A stretch of 64,000 nt of DNA from Blumeriella jaapii (taxonomy: Eukaryota; Ascomycota; Leotiomycetes; Helotiales; Drepanopezizaceae): positions 310,001 through 374,000 of the forward strand of contig VWND01000002.1 in the NCBI GenBank assembly GCA_009599575.1. Reading direction: 5' to 3'. A program made the position numbers and the translations under genes. This document shows, one piece after another, positions 1 through 12,075 of this stretch. The notes beneath the pieces are model-generated. The model was not told where the DNA came from. It was given only the letters and a program-made list of their open reading frames with translations, and did not search any database. The first letter of the stretch is position 1; the number at the start of each line of letters is the position of its first letter.

Positions 1-489
1 AATCCATTTGATATTCGCAGAAACGATATCAACGACGTTACTTCTTGATCTGATTTTTGTATGCGAGTACAAGCCGATTGAATTATTTATACGTAGTTAT
101 TTCGAAGCAATTTATAAAAAATTACCCATTGTTTTCATGCCATTTCATAGACTTATTTCTTTACTACAAGACCCGTGCTTTTAACAGCGGCAGATTAGAA
201 AGCAAGATTGACACCAGTTGTAACCCTTCAATATTAATCTTTCGTGCTTTCAAATAATAGACTTCTGTTATGCTCCATACTGCTAGCAAACTGCAAGGAA
301 AGAATATATACTGTCTTCTACGCGGCCTGATTACATGCGGCGAATCAGGTCTTAAAATCTTACTCAGCTGTGCTGCCACCAACATTCTAAAACAAGTGGC
401 CAACGTACATCGCATCGTGGCATAACATGCCTTGCAAACCGCTTTAATCGCGAATTTCTCACCAGGCTACTGATACGGCTATCAGGCAC
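1..489. other. Left-edge intergenic DNA
   Basis: No convincing gene is seen. Short open frames on both strands have no recognisable motif and overlap each other. The segment probably holds the promoter and leader of the Zn2Cys6 regulator that starts at 490. Confidence 0.5.
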
Positions 490-2002
490 ATGACATCTCT
501 TTCAGTGATATTTTCAAATGATTCTTACGAGCCATTCCCCACGATGAATCAAAGCCAACCCGTTCTGCAGTTGGGTGATCAGTCGACCTCGTCGACTGAT
601 CACAGGAGTGAGTATGCTAACGTGAAGAAGCCAGGGCGTAAAAAACATACGAAATCGAGGACCGGCTGCTTAGGTTGCAAAAGGGCTCGGATCAAGGTGT
701 GCCGCGACTCGAGTGCTTGTCGTGCAGAAAGACTCACGCAATACAGTGCAAGGAGAACCGCCCGGCTTGTGATTATTGTGCCCATCGGAGCATGAAATGC
801 GAATGGCCGGATATCCAAATCCCCCAGGTTGGGCCTCTCACACGAAGACCGACCCCCGCTACTCGTATTCCTCGGAATCCGCAATCACAACTCCCAGTTT
901 TTACGATTCAAGATTTTCGTCTCTTCAATCACTTCGTCCAATCAGCCTACCCGTCTCATCCGATGGGCAACGATGCAGTATGGACGCATGAGATACCTGC
1001 TATTTCACCAGATGTACGCAGACTGTCCAGTCCTTGGGAGTGTTGTTGACGTGAGTGACAGTACGACTTCCTCCTCCATGCTATGCTAGCTCTCGCAGCT
1101 GCAGATCTCGCCAGCCGCAAAGACGACACGAATATGCAAGTGATAGCGATATCGCACCGGGTCAAATCCATTGAGGCGCTTAAGAAGTCCATCGATAGCG
1201 GCATCAAAACTTGCGTGGAAGGGAACGCGATGCTGGCCACATGCTTTGCTCTGCTGTTTCATTCCGTCTTTCTCAAAGACGGTCTAGGGGATTACATGTC
1301 GTTCATCCGCGGCACCTTGGCCATCGGAACGAAGATGAGCATGGCACGAATGAAATTCATGTTTGTAAAAGCATTCGGGAATGAGCAATTGGATTTCATC
1401 GGGCCAGCTCTGAAACTGGCACCGCTGGTCCCTCCCGAGGTTACGAGTGCAGCGTGCAAGTCCCTTGAGAAATTCGGCTTTCTGTGCGAAAAAGACTGTG
1501 AGCGTCAACTCTGGGCTCGGCTTCTTAGTGTAGCTCGCAACTTGGTCACCTCTTCGCAAGACGGTAAGCTCTTCAAGAGATCGGATCCTAAATCCAGGCA
1601 CTGATGTGTTTTGCAGCGTATATGGAGTTGAGAGAATACTACCATCTATTCATGACGCTGCCACAGATGGATTTCATCGACTTCATCAACCCGGAGAACA
1701 CAGTAGGCCGGCTGCTCCAAGCCCATTTCGTGGCTCTACAGCTCGTTGTCAGTAGACCGTATCAAATCACTAGCCCGAGTTCTTTCACTGACAGCCGGCA
1801 ATAGATGAAACCCATCACAGAAGCCGAGATGACCTCCCGCAAACAAGTGTCGTCCGAGACTGAGGAGGTGGAGGTGCCTACAGCTGGGTGGCTTGCGGCG
1901 TTACATGCCAGCATTCCGGTGCAGATGGTCCAATACTTTGAGTGGACTTTGTGGATCGAGGATCAGGTTCGCCAGGGTAAAATCTACAATGGGGTCTACT
2001 AA
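490..2002 (+). CDS. Zn(II)2Cys6 fungal transcription factor (sterol-uptake-control/Upc2-like)
   Basis: Nuclear DNA-binding regulator. Five exons are inferred from reading frame and splice sites: 490-696, 747-1013, 1062-1563, 1617-1747 and 1805-2002, giving 434 residues. Splicing the first intron (50 bp, GTGTGC..ACAG) joins two half-motifs into a textbook binuclear zinc cluster with Cys at residues 60, 63, 70, 77, 80 and 87 (C-x2-C-x6-C-x6-C-x2-C-x6-C), preceded by a basic stretch and followed by EWP. Exon 2 carries the NDAVWTHEIPAIS motif and exon 3 begins YDFLLHAMLALAAADL. Both are typical of the Upc2/SUT-like branch of fungal Zn2Cys6 proteins. The fourth intron (1748-1804) removes an in-frame TAG. 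The start could instead be the ATG at 544, which would still leave the zinc cluster complete. Targets are unknown; the Upc2 label refers to family resemblance, not to a shown role in sterol control. Confidence 0.88.
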
Positions 2003-3138
2003 ATATCAAACGTAAGATGGCCCTGATAGCTCAGTGCTCAGAGACAATGCTCGCGCTTCGAGACTGTGTCAAGGTTCCCAATTTGAATCTTCCCAGCCGC
2101 AAGAGATCCCAGCAGCACGGGCTTATAGCTCTCTGAGGTTTGGGTAGATGATCATTTCTTTCAACCGTCTATGGTTCCTGTTATGGCTCAAAGTTTCTCG
2201 ATAAGATGGAAAGTGAAATATTAGGTCTGTAAGCGCGCGATTGAGATGATAGACCAAATTCGTTCATTTTTACAAGATCTTCTTTTTCTTTCTTTTTCCC
2301 CGATTAACCAGGTAGTAGGAGTTGAAATGAAATACATAAGTTCGTAATAACTACAAGTGAAACAAACCTAAACTGATCCCTCGTTACTATAGTGGTGGGA
2401 AAGCCTATGAAAGTGAGGTTGGGCTGTGCTGGGGTGTGCACGTGATTTGCATCACGTGTGCCCTATCAACTTCCACTTTCGATCGCGTTATAGAACGTAA
2501 ACAACACAACAACGAAATTTAAACAACACACACCCTGAAAGATCAGTCTTACCGAAACCCGTTTGATACCAACAATAGCCTTATCTGATCTCAGTTCACC
2601 CGGGTACCAGATGTTCAAGACATCTTAGATCTCGACAACAAAGAAGAGCCTGAGTATGCGTACATTTAAGATCATGGCTCGTATTCATGGTAAGATAGTT
2701 CCAGTTTCATCTTCCTTTGAAGGTTTCCAATCTGCTTTCCAGATACCTTTGAAATAACATGCTATCAAAAGCTTCATGATGCCTCGCAACACAAAAAAAT
2801 CCCAGGAATGTCTCGTATGAAGCGTTGATTCCGAGAAGCGTTTTGTGTTCCTAAGCGATATTAGTCGATCGAATTTAATCAGTCTGAAAGTACAATAGAA
2901 GCGCTGAAACGCATCGAGAGCGGTATGTGTTTTCATTGTTCCTGGAAGCTATATGATCCTATTTCGATTATCATCTTTCGTTGCTTATTTCTACAATTTA
3001 TTCATTCTGACTGAAATCAGACCTTTTCATCGCTCTTTGATACCATCCCCGTCATCTTTTGTACTTCGTTGATGCTGAAAATTCCGTCATAAGCAGAGCC
3101 TCTTCCAATAACGAGCCTGTTCTGCCTGTTCAAAAACA
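2003..3138. other. Gene-free spacer with a weak tRNA-like patch
   Basis: No gene is recognised. Around 2024-2105 there is a tRNA A-box-like string (TAGCTCAGTGC) and, about 50 bases later, a degenerate B-box-like string (GGTTCCCAATTTGAATC). They do not fold into a good tRNA. The rest is AT-leaning and probably includes the promoter of the gene at 3139. Confidence 0.4.
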
Positions 3139-4200
3139 ATGAGTAGAATTGATTCCGGCGAAATCTTTGCCGGCTGTATCATTTTTTTGCCAGAATTGAC
3201 GAGTTCGAACCAGGACGAAACTGTCAGATGCGTCTCACCTAATTGCATCAGCAAAGGATGCCAAATCCCAGCACCGTGTTACAACCATTTCGTTGTCGTG
3301 GTCGGAATCGAGCGAAGTCCTCGTAGTAGTGATGAAATAGATGTGACGTTCCTCACGGTACACCCATACTCTATTCCATTTCATCGCAAGGCCCCGAACA
3401 CTAACAGACTGGTCAAGATGACGAGCACTCCTCCAAGGTACGATGCCGTGCCATTCACCCCTATCGGTATGATGAGAAACCTACCAACGACAGTGGACGT
3501 ACGTGCTCGGTACTGGCTAGAAGGCGGCCAGAATCTCAGGAAGACAACCTTCATCCGGCTTCACCACCAGTTCACGTTGCCGCTGACGAGATTCAGAGGC
3601 ATCGGCCTCGGGACCCACCCATATCCGCCCTACGACAAAGGATATCAGTACCGGCTCGACGAGGGATCCTACCGCAGACTTCTGCTACGAATGGACTTTG
3701 GCTTGCCTGCTGATTGGGTGTATCCAAAGAGTCCTCCTCGACCTGTACCGGCATCCAATCCAGCACTAGCGTCGTCGCGACCGCGTTCTTCTAGCTCGAG
3801 CCCACGGAGTGTAAAAGACAAATGGGAGAACAAGGGTCATCGCCGGCGCTCATTCACCGAGCCGACAAATATATTCACACCACGACCAAAGATCGACGAC
3901 TTTCCTCCTCTGCCACAAATCTCGCCAACTCACTCAGCTACCACTCTTTCTTTCTCTGAAGCTACTCAGCAAGCATTATCGGAGAGCGAGAGTTGTCCAG
4001 AATCATCACGAATCCGCTCACTGGAACCAAATATCAAGAACGAAATCGATTTTCCTCCGCTAGCACCAACAGCTCGCTCGGTCAAAGTGCCGCATTTATC
4101 CTCTTCTACTTGTATAATCTCATTCTCTGGAATCGATCAGCAAGCACCAACTGTTCCACTGCAGAGCGCACCTGGAAAAGAACGCAGACTCAGGCGCTAG
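3139..4200 (+). CDS. Conserved fungal protein of unknown function (CYNHFVVV-type N-terminal domain)
   Basis: Single-exon gene of 353 residues. The N-terminal half reads GCIIFLPEL, then a Cys-containing stretch, CYNHFVVVVGI, a DVTFLTVHP strand, RYWLEGGQNLRKTTFIRL and an SYRRLLLRMDF segment. This order (hydrophobic strand with Pro, YNHxVVV, then a Leu-Glu-x-Gly-x-x-Leu-Arg-Lys segment) recalls a family of uncharacterised proteins common in Pezizomycotina, recognised here by pattern only. The C-terminal half is Ser/Pro/Arg-rich and probably disordered. It contains two short Asp-Phe-Pro-Pro-Leu motifs (about 3897-3914 and 4048-4065), which look like linear binding motifs. No transmembrane segment or signal peptide is evident. 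The role is unknown. Confidence 0.65.
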   Translation: MSRIDSGEIFAGCIIFLPELTSSNQDETVRCVSPNCISKGCQIPAPCYNHFVVVVGIERSPRSSDEIDVTFLTVHPYSIPFHRKAPNTNRLVKMTSTPPRYDAVPFTPIGMMRNLPTTVDVRARYWLEGGQNLRKTTFIRLHHQFTLPLTRFRGIGLGTHPYPPYDKGYQYRLDEGSYRRLLLRMDFGLPADWVYPKSPPRPVPASNPALASSRPRSSSSSPRSVKDKWENKGHRRRSFTEPTNIFTPRPKIDDFPPLPQISPTHSATTLSFSEATQQALSESESCPESSRIRSLEPNIKNEIDFPPLAPTARSVKVPHLSSSTCIISFSGIDQQAPTVPLQSAPGKERRLRR

Positions 4201-7200
4201 CTTCCACTTAGGCTAGATAAATTATCTGCTGGAACTGAATCTGCTGTATGCTTTATCAACATTTGCAGGGGAGTCAGGAGTCTTGATAAATCCTGGTCAT
4301 GGGCCTCGTGGAGTCGTCTCGCAATGGAAGCCATGTTTTTTGATCAGAAGCTGAAAACGGCCTGGTCTGGAACCGGTCGGAGAAATCCCATATCACTTAT
4401 CGGAGGATGTTTGTTGATTGGGACGGTGTGGCGCGGGAACGCCTGTCCGAGAAATCCAGCTACAATGGTAAAATCAGAAGCCTCCAAACGACAATCATTA
4501 TCACACGATCCCAATAATTTAGATATCACATCTAGATTGCAATGCCTCATAGATATCCCCTTGGATTTCGCCATATCATTTAGATCAAAGCTGAATATAA
4601 AAAAATTGAAAGGCTTTAAAACCCAGCTGTTGCACCCAACCGTTACCTCTGAATACACATATCACTCCCAACATTACAACAGCACCTGTGGAACGGTTTG
4701 GAAGTGTAACAGCGCTACTGCTCGACATTATTAGCTTGTATGCCGCTTAAATGCCACGAGAATCGCTTTTAAATTATTCGCATGTCTCGGCTGCAACCTT
4801 TGTCATTTCTGAACCAAATTGTCGCTAGGAATTGTTGGAAACATTTTGCTACGCGCTATGCAGAAAGTGTGGTCACTTGAAATGAACGATCTTATAGCCC
4901 GGATCCCTTTCTCTCCGCTGCAGGGTCTTTGAAGGAGACATCCAGCCTCAGATAGTATGGTTCCATCCTTCGGCCACATTTGCTCTCTTCGCTTGGCTCG
5001 AATGTAAACAAAAGATTGGCGGGACCCCGCTCCTCCACCTAAATATATGTTAACAAATTCATTCTTTTTTTTTGAAACATCAGAAGTCCATTTCCATAAT
5101 CAACGTATCTTCGAATCGGGGGGTGTGGCAATTGTATGTTTTCAGATAGGCAGCAAGGGCAGCGTTTCCGGACGCAGCTTCGTCCTATCCAGAATGCTTG
5201 AGTTTTGATTGATCGACAGTTTTCTGGATACTTGTAATGTATTTATTTGAGGAGTATAAGCTGATTCCGTAGACGACGGCCTGGTGTAAGTCCTGCCGGT
5301 TGAAAATGCTACTAATGAATTTACAGTGTGGAAAGACTCGGATTATGCTTACTAGCTCTCCATTTGTCATGTAAATTACATATAATATAAATCAAGACAC
5401 AGGTATTTCATAAATACGAGCATCTTCTTGATCAAATCAAACCGTAAACTCTAGGTGCGTAATAAGTCTTATAACTTTGCAACTTTACAACCTTCTATTT
5501 CAGCATGTACCCCACTTTCTCACGAATGTTGGGTGTCTTACCAATCAATCTCAGACACCAGCTCGCCGATGGCGAATCAAGAATGTGTTTGACTCTTCCG
5601 ACTTGGCAGAGTTGTGAAAAGCTTTACGAATTTCTCACACCACGTTCTAGTTCACTCTCCAGTCACTCGTGTCAAATCCCAGGTAGAGCTGAGCCGAACT
5701 TAAGTACGAGATAAAAAACACGTTGCGATTGCTTAAAATTCATTTCAGCCAGGCTGATTTAAGCAATGGTGTAGTATTTTTATTTGCTATAAATTTTGCT
5801 TACGTCAGTTTCTTTCAAGACTTCGAGCATTGGCTTTAACTTGAGATTTCGACGTATCAATTTTTTTTGACTATGCTCAAAATTTTATACATTGCAACAG
5901 CACAACTGCCCCCCTAAAAAATGATTTGACGCGCGATTTAGATGGCATGACGTTCTCATCAATTCTTGCGAACCGGTTCCCAGAAGTCTATATCTCATGT
6001 CTAAACATCACCAGCCCAGCCCGTCCACATATCCTACGAAAGGGTTTAAGACGCTCAATTTTCCTGGCACTTTGGAAGCGACTGTCAAAGTTGAAATACC
6101 CCCCCGAACAATGTAATAGGAAGACCGCCAAGACTAACAGACGCGTTGCCATCAAGATCCTCCAGACCGAAAAACATAGGCAGCCGGTCATTTCTGACAA
6201 AACACTTGTCAAGATCGACTCCATGGCAACCCAGAGCGCGTTGCTTGCTGCTTTGCAAAAACTCTTTAGACCACGAGGCAAATGGATTTTGAAGCGCTCA
6301 AAGCGGGCAGATTCTGAACCTAGGTTGGCTCAAGAAGCAATGCCCAATTCGAACATGCAGCGCCCACGATCTCGAAAGCGATGCGAGACAAATTGGGAGA
6401 GTGAGCTAGGAAGGCTGCTGCGCTTGAAAAGAGATGGGGTTTGGAAGACAAGATAGGATTGCCAGAATCGTTTTTTGAATGATGTGTTGGAACGATGAAT
6501 GAATTGCTTGCTTCAAACCTACCGACAATGGGAGTTCCGGCCCAATAAATAGTATGGTGAGTTAGTTCTGCGATCATCCACGATAAGAATAGTATCAGAA
6601 TGGTAACTGTATTGTGGATATGGATAGGGATGTGCACGGACGATTGAATCCTTCACAGTCTTTATTAGCTAAAACCAAACATGATCGAATGATTGTTGCT
6701 TTGAATCCTAATCGAAGGATTGATTTTAATTTTACGGAGTCGGAAGGGAAGAAGAAGGCGAGAGGGATCAGTGGGTAGAGTGGAAAATAAAAGAGGTGAG
6801 GAATTCTTCAAGGAAGATACTGAAAATAGCTAAAAGTAATAATCGAGGATTATGATAGGAATTTGAGGATGGGTAATTGAAAGATGGAGATGAAGCAGAC
6901 AATGCTGGTCGGACTTAGATGCGTCTTTAGATGGATAGGAAATTCCAATCGATGCCTCGATTTTCGGAAAGGTTGAGGACTATCTCGAAAAAGATACACT
7001 TGACATCGATGCGGTTTTGGCAAATTAGAGCCTCGCAATTCCTTAACTTTGTAGAGTTATTGAACTCTAAATAAGCTTTATTACATGAAAAGAAACAGGA
7101 GATGCATTGATAATAAAATGATATGGAACACCAACGGTCCTTTTCATCTGATTCGAAATGTACCCTGGCGCAATCTGGTGGTCTGTATTCTTCTCAGTTG

Positions 7201-8525
7201 GCATTGCCATGGTATCGGTCGAAATGCAGGTACTAGCTGGTCTGTACACAGTACCTAGTTTCCAGAGGAATTCTACCTATGTATTGCAAGGGCGGCTATT
7301 TTTAGTGCACCCTGACAGACAGCCTTGGGCATGGGGAGTCCAACCGGGCAGTGTGTGGGTGCTTTAGGAGTAGGGCATGCTATGAAGTAGTGGCGACGGA
7401 AAAGAATATCTTCTCGTCTGACTATGTCCATCAGTCCAAGTTACTGATTCAAGATAGAATTTTACCAGCTGTGGAACTCTCACCGCAGGATGTGTCTTCG
7501 TCCAAGTCTTCGCGCAGTCGCTCAAAGTTGTGCTTACAAGTGAACTCCTGGGGGGTCTCGTCCTCAGAACTTACATCATCATCGCACCGACCTACGCCTT
7601 AAGACCAAGGCATTTGAGCATTACGGAATTAGAAATCCGCATCTGAAGACTCAGGGCATAGTTATCGAAAAAGCACAGATTCAACAAGAAAATTGAATTG
7701 TTATGTTCGCTTAGCTTTAATCTCAATTCAGGAACGTTTACTGGGAAGTTTTCTTGGTCTTTTCCGCAGCTGAGCCCGCCAGAGTCAAGGCCGAGGGGTG
7801 AGGAAATCAGAGAAACATGTCTTAATTTAGAAGGACTGTGATGCAACAGGCTTGAAGGAAAAGACGAGCCACAACGATGAATCCATGGCCGTTTGGAGTG
7901 GGCCAATCACGTGATGCAAAAGACAACGAGGCAGGCACTCGGCCAACTTCTGCGCGGGAAGAACTCTGGTAAGAAAGAGTGTAAGGAAACACAGCCAACT
8001 TACTAATATGTGGACATCGTTTAGAGTTAACCGGAGGAATTCATCTAACAAATTTAATTCATTGCTTTAAATCTAAGGAATGTACTGTCACCATACTCGT
8101 GATTCAAGGAGAAGAGAGAAAGAAAACACAAAAATCAGAAATCAAGACAGCTGCGTGGAGGCTTCAGATCGATCAACTTTAATATTCAAGTCTCTTTATC
8201 AAAAGCAACTGAAAGCTCGGTTTTGAAAACAAAATCCAAGACAGTATCGCCGAGCTATGAAAAAGGGTGTTCAGGTAAAGTAAAGTAAAAGGATTGGATA
8301 AGCTACGAAACTATCTAGAGAAACCTCTGCTTGTAATAACACAACCCAAGCCACCGAAGGACGAACAAAAGCCAGACGAACATAAACATCGTCATTGTCA
8401 TATTCTTCCTCGTATCCCTTTCCCTACTAGCTCGCTCTACTCTATTACACGACTGAGTCGTTCTTGGGAACATCTGGAAAGTAACCTGCTTCTTGCTCTC
8501 GTAATTTTAGGTCTGGCATTTATGA
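4201..8525. other. AT-leaning gene-poor block
   Basis: About 4.3 kb without a recognisable gene. Open frames are short, mostly below 110 codons, have no family motif, and many begin with TTG or GTG. The longest, at 5947-6456, is listed separately as doubtful. The composition, with many TA-rich and stop-rich stretches, could reflect decayed repeats, but I see no identifiable transposon protein. Confidence 0.5.
5947..6456 (+). CDS. Doubtful small ORF
   Basis: This frame is open from 5926, and the first ATG is at 5947, giving about 169 residues. The product is basic and rich in Lys and Arg (for example a KWILKRSKRAD patch near the C-terminus). It has no recognisable domain, no intron and no homolog that I can name. 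It lies inside a gene-poor AT-leaning block. It may be chance coding or a decayed gene. Kept only because it is the longest open frame in the block. Confidence 0.15.
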   Translation: MTFSSILANRFPEVYISCLNITSPARPHILRKGLRRSIFLALWKRLSKLKYPPEQCNRKTAKTNRRVAIKILQTEKHRQPVISDKTLVKIDSMATQSALLAALQKLFRPRGKWILKRSKRADSEPRLAQEAMPNSNMQRPRSRKRCETNWESELGRLLRLKRDGVWKTR

Positions 8526-9203
8526 TTACCAAGATGACCATGTGTCCATCTCCCTGATAAACGCGTTGTCTGGCTTTCTAGTCACTTTGATGCCCGTCAA
8601 AACGTTGATCCACACTGGATCTTTGGTATCGCTGTCCTTCTTCTGCTTCCATGAGTTTTCCATATGATCGCGCAACTGGCTGGTAGTCGGCTCGGACTTC
8701 TTGCTGGTACTTGGCGTATCCCAGGAAATGGGTGAGGAGGTGCGTGGTGAGATGCGTGATTCAACAGGCTTCCAGGCATCATACGCGTCCCACTCTCGGT
8801 GACCGGTCAGCGAGAGCCCTTTGGCGAGCTTGCGCATAGCCATCACGGTATCTGAGAGCAGCTTTTGGATCTTGGGCTTGAAATCTGCAAAGTCGAAGCT
8901 CCTATTTTGATCATCTTGCATGAACCTGGTGGCGTTGGCGACGAGACGGCGCATATTGGCAGCGACATCGTTGAGGACGGTCTCGGTGTCGCGGTCGCCG
9001 GCATCGAATGGCCGCTTGTGAGTTGCAGAGTACAGCATGAAACACTCCTCGATGACTCGCTGGGTGGTCTCAAAGTGTTTTATGACGAGGAGGCATTCTG
9101 CCTTAGTGTTGCCTGTTCTGACTCTGGATAGCTTTTCCAAAGTGTCTACCCCGGACTGTAGGATTGAAGCAATGGCGGCTAGCTGGGATTTGAGGTTGGA
9201 CAT
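8526..9203 (-). CDS. Unrecognised helical protein
   Basis: Open frame with a likely start at the ATG at 9203 (protein begins MSNLKSQLAAIASILQSG), 225 residues. A longer version starting at 9266 would add 21 residues. The N-terminal two thirds is predicted by eye to be mostly helical with Leu/Ile/Ala spacing, ending in a KPKIQKLLSDTVMAMRKLAKGL helix. The rest is Ser/Thr/Pro-rich. No signal peptide, membrane span or known catalytic motif is seen. The antisense frames over the same bases look like shadows. Codon use is balanced and the frame is long for this AT-leaning neighbourhood, so I consider it a real gene of unknown function. Confidence 0.55.
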   Translation of the reverse strand: MSNLKSQLAAIASILQSGVDTLEKLSRVRTGNTKAECLLVIKHFETTQRVIEECFMLYSATHKRPFDAGDRDTETVLNDVAANMRRLVANATRFMQDDQNRSFDFADFKPKIQKLLSDTVMAMRKLAKGLSLTGHREWDAYDAWKPVESRISPRTSSPISWDTPSTSKKSEPTTSQLRDHMENSWKQKKDSDTKDPVWINVLTGIKVTRKPDNAFIREMDTWSSW

Positions 9204-11016
9204 CGTGCTTGCCGTTACGCTGTTCCGGCACAGCGAGTATTTTGGAAAGGAAATTCTGACGAACATTAATTTGTGAGTATGTTACTTGGAAGATTTCGGT
9301 AGAATAGTTGTGATACCGTGGCTGATAGCTTGGCTGTAGCAGTCAAAGTAAGTCCTAATGGAACGGAGGGCGAAGACTAAATACCTCAAATCGATAGCCT
9401 CCTGCTGCCTAGAAGCCCAACCTTATGAACGGGCCTATCTCCTCCTGCGTTGCACAGGAACATGGGTTTATGAGTGGGATGATAGCGAATCCATTTATGT
9501 CTCAATGTAGCGCTCAGGTGCCAGAAGAAAAGAGAACTTAGGGCATCTTGGCAGCATTAGCCTTGTCTTGAGACTATAGAAGGAGTACTGTACCGGCACA
9601 AGTGCGTGCTGGCAGTTGCACAAGGCAGCAGATCTGTGGCGCTCTCGAATCAATTTGCGAGTTGTAGGATGCACAGATGATGTAAACGGAATTCGTGCGG
9701 TCATCGACCTCAAGTTGCCTGGCTATATCGTACAATGATGCCTGATTGCGGAGAACAATGATTTTAGAATAACCCTAGAGGCTCAACCAGGGAGTTAAAG
9801 CCCTCTGAGTGTTTCGTGAGACCTGAGAGAAGATGAGATGATTGGTTTCTGATTGAGAAAGAACGAGAGAGTAGAGGATGGCTGAAGCCTGGAAGGAAAT
9901 TATGTTTTACAGGACTGGCGGGTGGCAATCTTCTGTAGAAACCAGCGTGCAAAAAGAAGCAACCTATGCCACGGCTATCTGTAGCAGAAAATCTACTGGT
10001 TGAGTAAGCCAAGGCATTTGAGACCGTAACCGTTTGCTTTGCACAGTCGCTCTCTCACATGCAGACTGCCGGGACTAGCCCAAGGCAAACAAACCTTTCA
10101 ACTTACCACTATGGACTGATCCTCGAAAACGAAAAGAAGGTGAAAAATGGAAAGCCCTTCTGACATGACCCTTGGGCTACGTTTCTGGTTCCTTAAGGCC
10201 ATGCTACTTCCACATCACATCTATAAGCATGATCTTAGATATCTTCGACATTTCGACATTTCTAGATTCCCAACGGCTTTCCTGTCTTTGTGGCCTCAAA
10301 AATCTCTTCAAGACTTCCACTCCCGATTTTTCAGCCTACTCCTAATGCCAGTACTAAATCAATCAGAAACGCTCTTGCAACCAGCACCGTATCTATGCTA
10401 CTTTCTTGGCACATCTTCCATGCTTGCACAACAATAGCAATTCCACTTGCTCTACAACCTTGATCTGCTCCTCTAGATCAGCTGCTTCAAGGGCGTTTCG
10501 ATGGCTGCTGCAGTCGGGGCTTGATACTTGGGACCGTGTGTGATCTGCTACTCACACCTGAGCGAAAACATCCTTTTGGGACTTTGAAATCGTCTCGCTC
10601 AAACAACATACAATAACAAGTTCTAATTACACTGTGTTTGAGCTCAAAGCTCTGGATGTTCATCTACCGGTTGCACCAAAGAACACAGCCTTGTGTTTAA
10701 GACAAACCTCGAATTTGTGACACTACTGGTGTCATATACATAAGGGGTTGGAATTTGCAATATTGTATTTTGACTGATATCGAGGGAGCAAGTTTTGGTA
10801 TACTTAAGCAGAGCCGGTGGACGTCACATCGTGACTATTTTATTTTGCTTCCACGTGACTACACGTGACTATTATTCAGTTACAGTAGAGAACATTCACT
10901 CAGCTCATCAGCTGATCCAGACTTGACGTGAATCACCTCGTCACCACGCTGCCCTCCCACCTCCTCGCATATCAAGAATTCATCGACGAGCAGAATTCTT
11001 TCTATTCGAAGTTCCC
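9204..11016. other. Intergenic region
   Basis: No supported gene. Short frames at 9495-9713, 9764-10012 and 10147-10437 have no motif and no splice structure that extends them. The last 200 bases include short CACGTGAC and CACGTGACT copies (about 10850-10870), which look like E-box-type promoter words upstream of the gene at 11017. Confidence 0.45.
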
Positions 11017-12075
11017 ATGATTCTGTTTCAAAAACTACGAGAGACCAGCACATCCATGAAAAGAATGCAGCACACGCTTTCCCCTCTGCCCGCCAACGAT
11101 CCTCTCCAAGACTCCCTGGCCTACATCGCCAGCGGCCAGCACCTCATCCCTCTCTGCCAAGTTGCCCTCCTCGACGCCTTCTTCGGTACGCCCGCATCTT
11201 CAGACACCTCCTTGGACCCCTACATCACTCATCTCGAGTCGCAACTCCGCGCCTCCCTCCACACCTGGCACCACCAAAAGCATTCCATCTCATCCCTAAA
11301 ATTTCACCACTTGACCGACGTCGCGAAACTCATCCAGCAAGCGCTAACGCGTGTCGAGATAGAGAATGCGCTATCCGCCGAACTCGGTGAGGACGTGAAG
11401 TCGTTGGCAGGTGAGCTAGTCGAATTGACGGTCAGGGTGGTGTTCATGGTGCCGCTGTGGAACCTGCTCAGGGAGAGGAGCGAGGAGGCGTGTTTAACGT
11501 GGTATGAGGGTATGCTGCGAGGCGCTTTTGAGCGATGTTTCCGCGTGGACTCGTTGTCACGGACTTGGTCTTTGTCACCCTCGTCCCAGAAGAAGATGGC
11601 GAGGGGGAAATCAGATCTGAGGCTTACTAAGAGCTTCAATGCGAAGACTGTTTGTGAGGTCTTGGGGTGGAAAGTGGTCTGGACGTCGAATTTGCTGGAT
11701 CACCTCAGTGTTCGCGAGAGTGACAAGGGGAAAGGATTACTAGTCTTTCATCATGCGTCATTTTTGCGTCTCCAGATCGAGGCTGCGAATGAGGTATACC
11801 CGGCTGGGTTGCTCGGGGAAACAGTCTGCACGTTGAAGTTGCTGTTGCCCGCTGACGATGCCTGGGTCCAAGACTGGTATGTCAGGTTTGTGGTGCAGGA
11901 GAAGCTTGATCATGAGGCGAGCCGATGTGGGAGTCTGACGGGTGAAGAGAGAAGTGTTGAAACTTTCAGGTACAAGCCAGAAAACACTTCCCCACATATT
12001 CTCGAAGAAAACAGAAATCTCTAATTACGTCTTAGATTCTGGAGAGAGAGGTTGCTAGCTTTGAAAGAGCTATGA
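11017..12075 (+). CDS. Unrecognised fungal protein (DUF-like)
   Basis: Two exons are inferred: 11017-11969 and 12036-12075, separated by a 66-bp intron (GTACAA..CTTAG). This gives 330 residues ending FWRERLLALKEL. Without the intron the frame would run to 12024 and end in an unrelated tail. The protein looks folded: N-terminal helices (DSLAYIASGQHLIPLCQVALLDAFFG), a central segment with conserved-looking aromatic residues, and a C-terminal region reading LVFHHASFLRLQIEAANEVYP, then LKLLLPADDAWVQDWYVRFV. I do not recognise the family. No signal peptide or membrane segment is seen. GC-rich codon use in the first half fits a genuine fungal gene. An alternative start at the ATG at 11056 or 11065 is possible. 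Confidence 0.65.
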
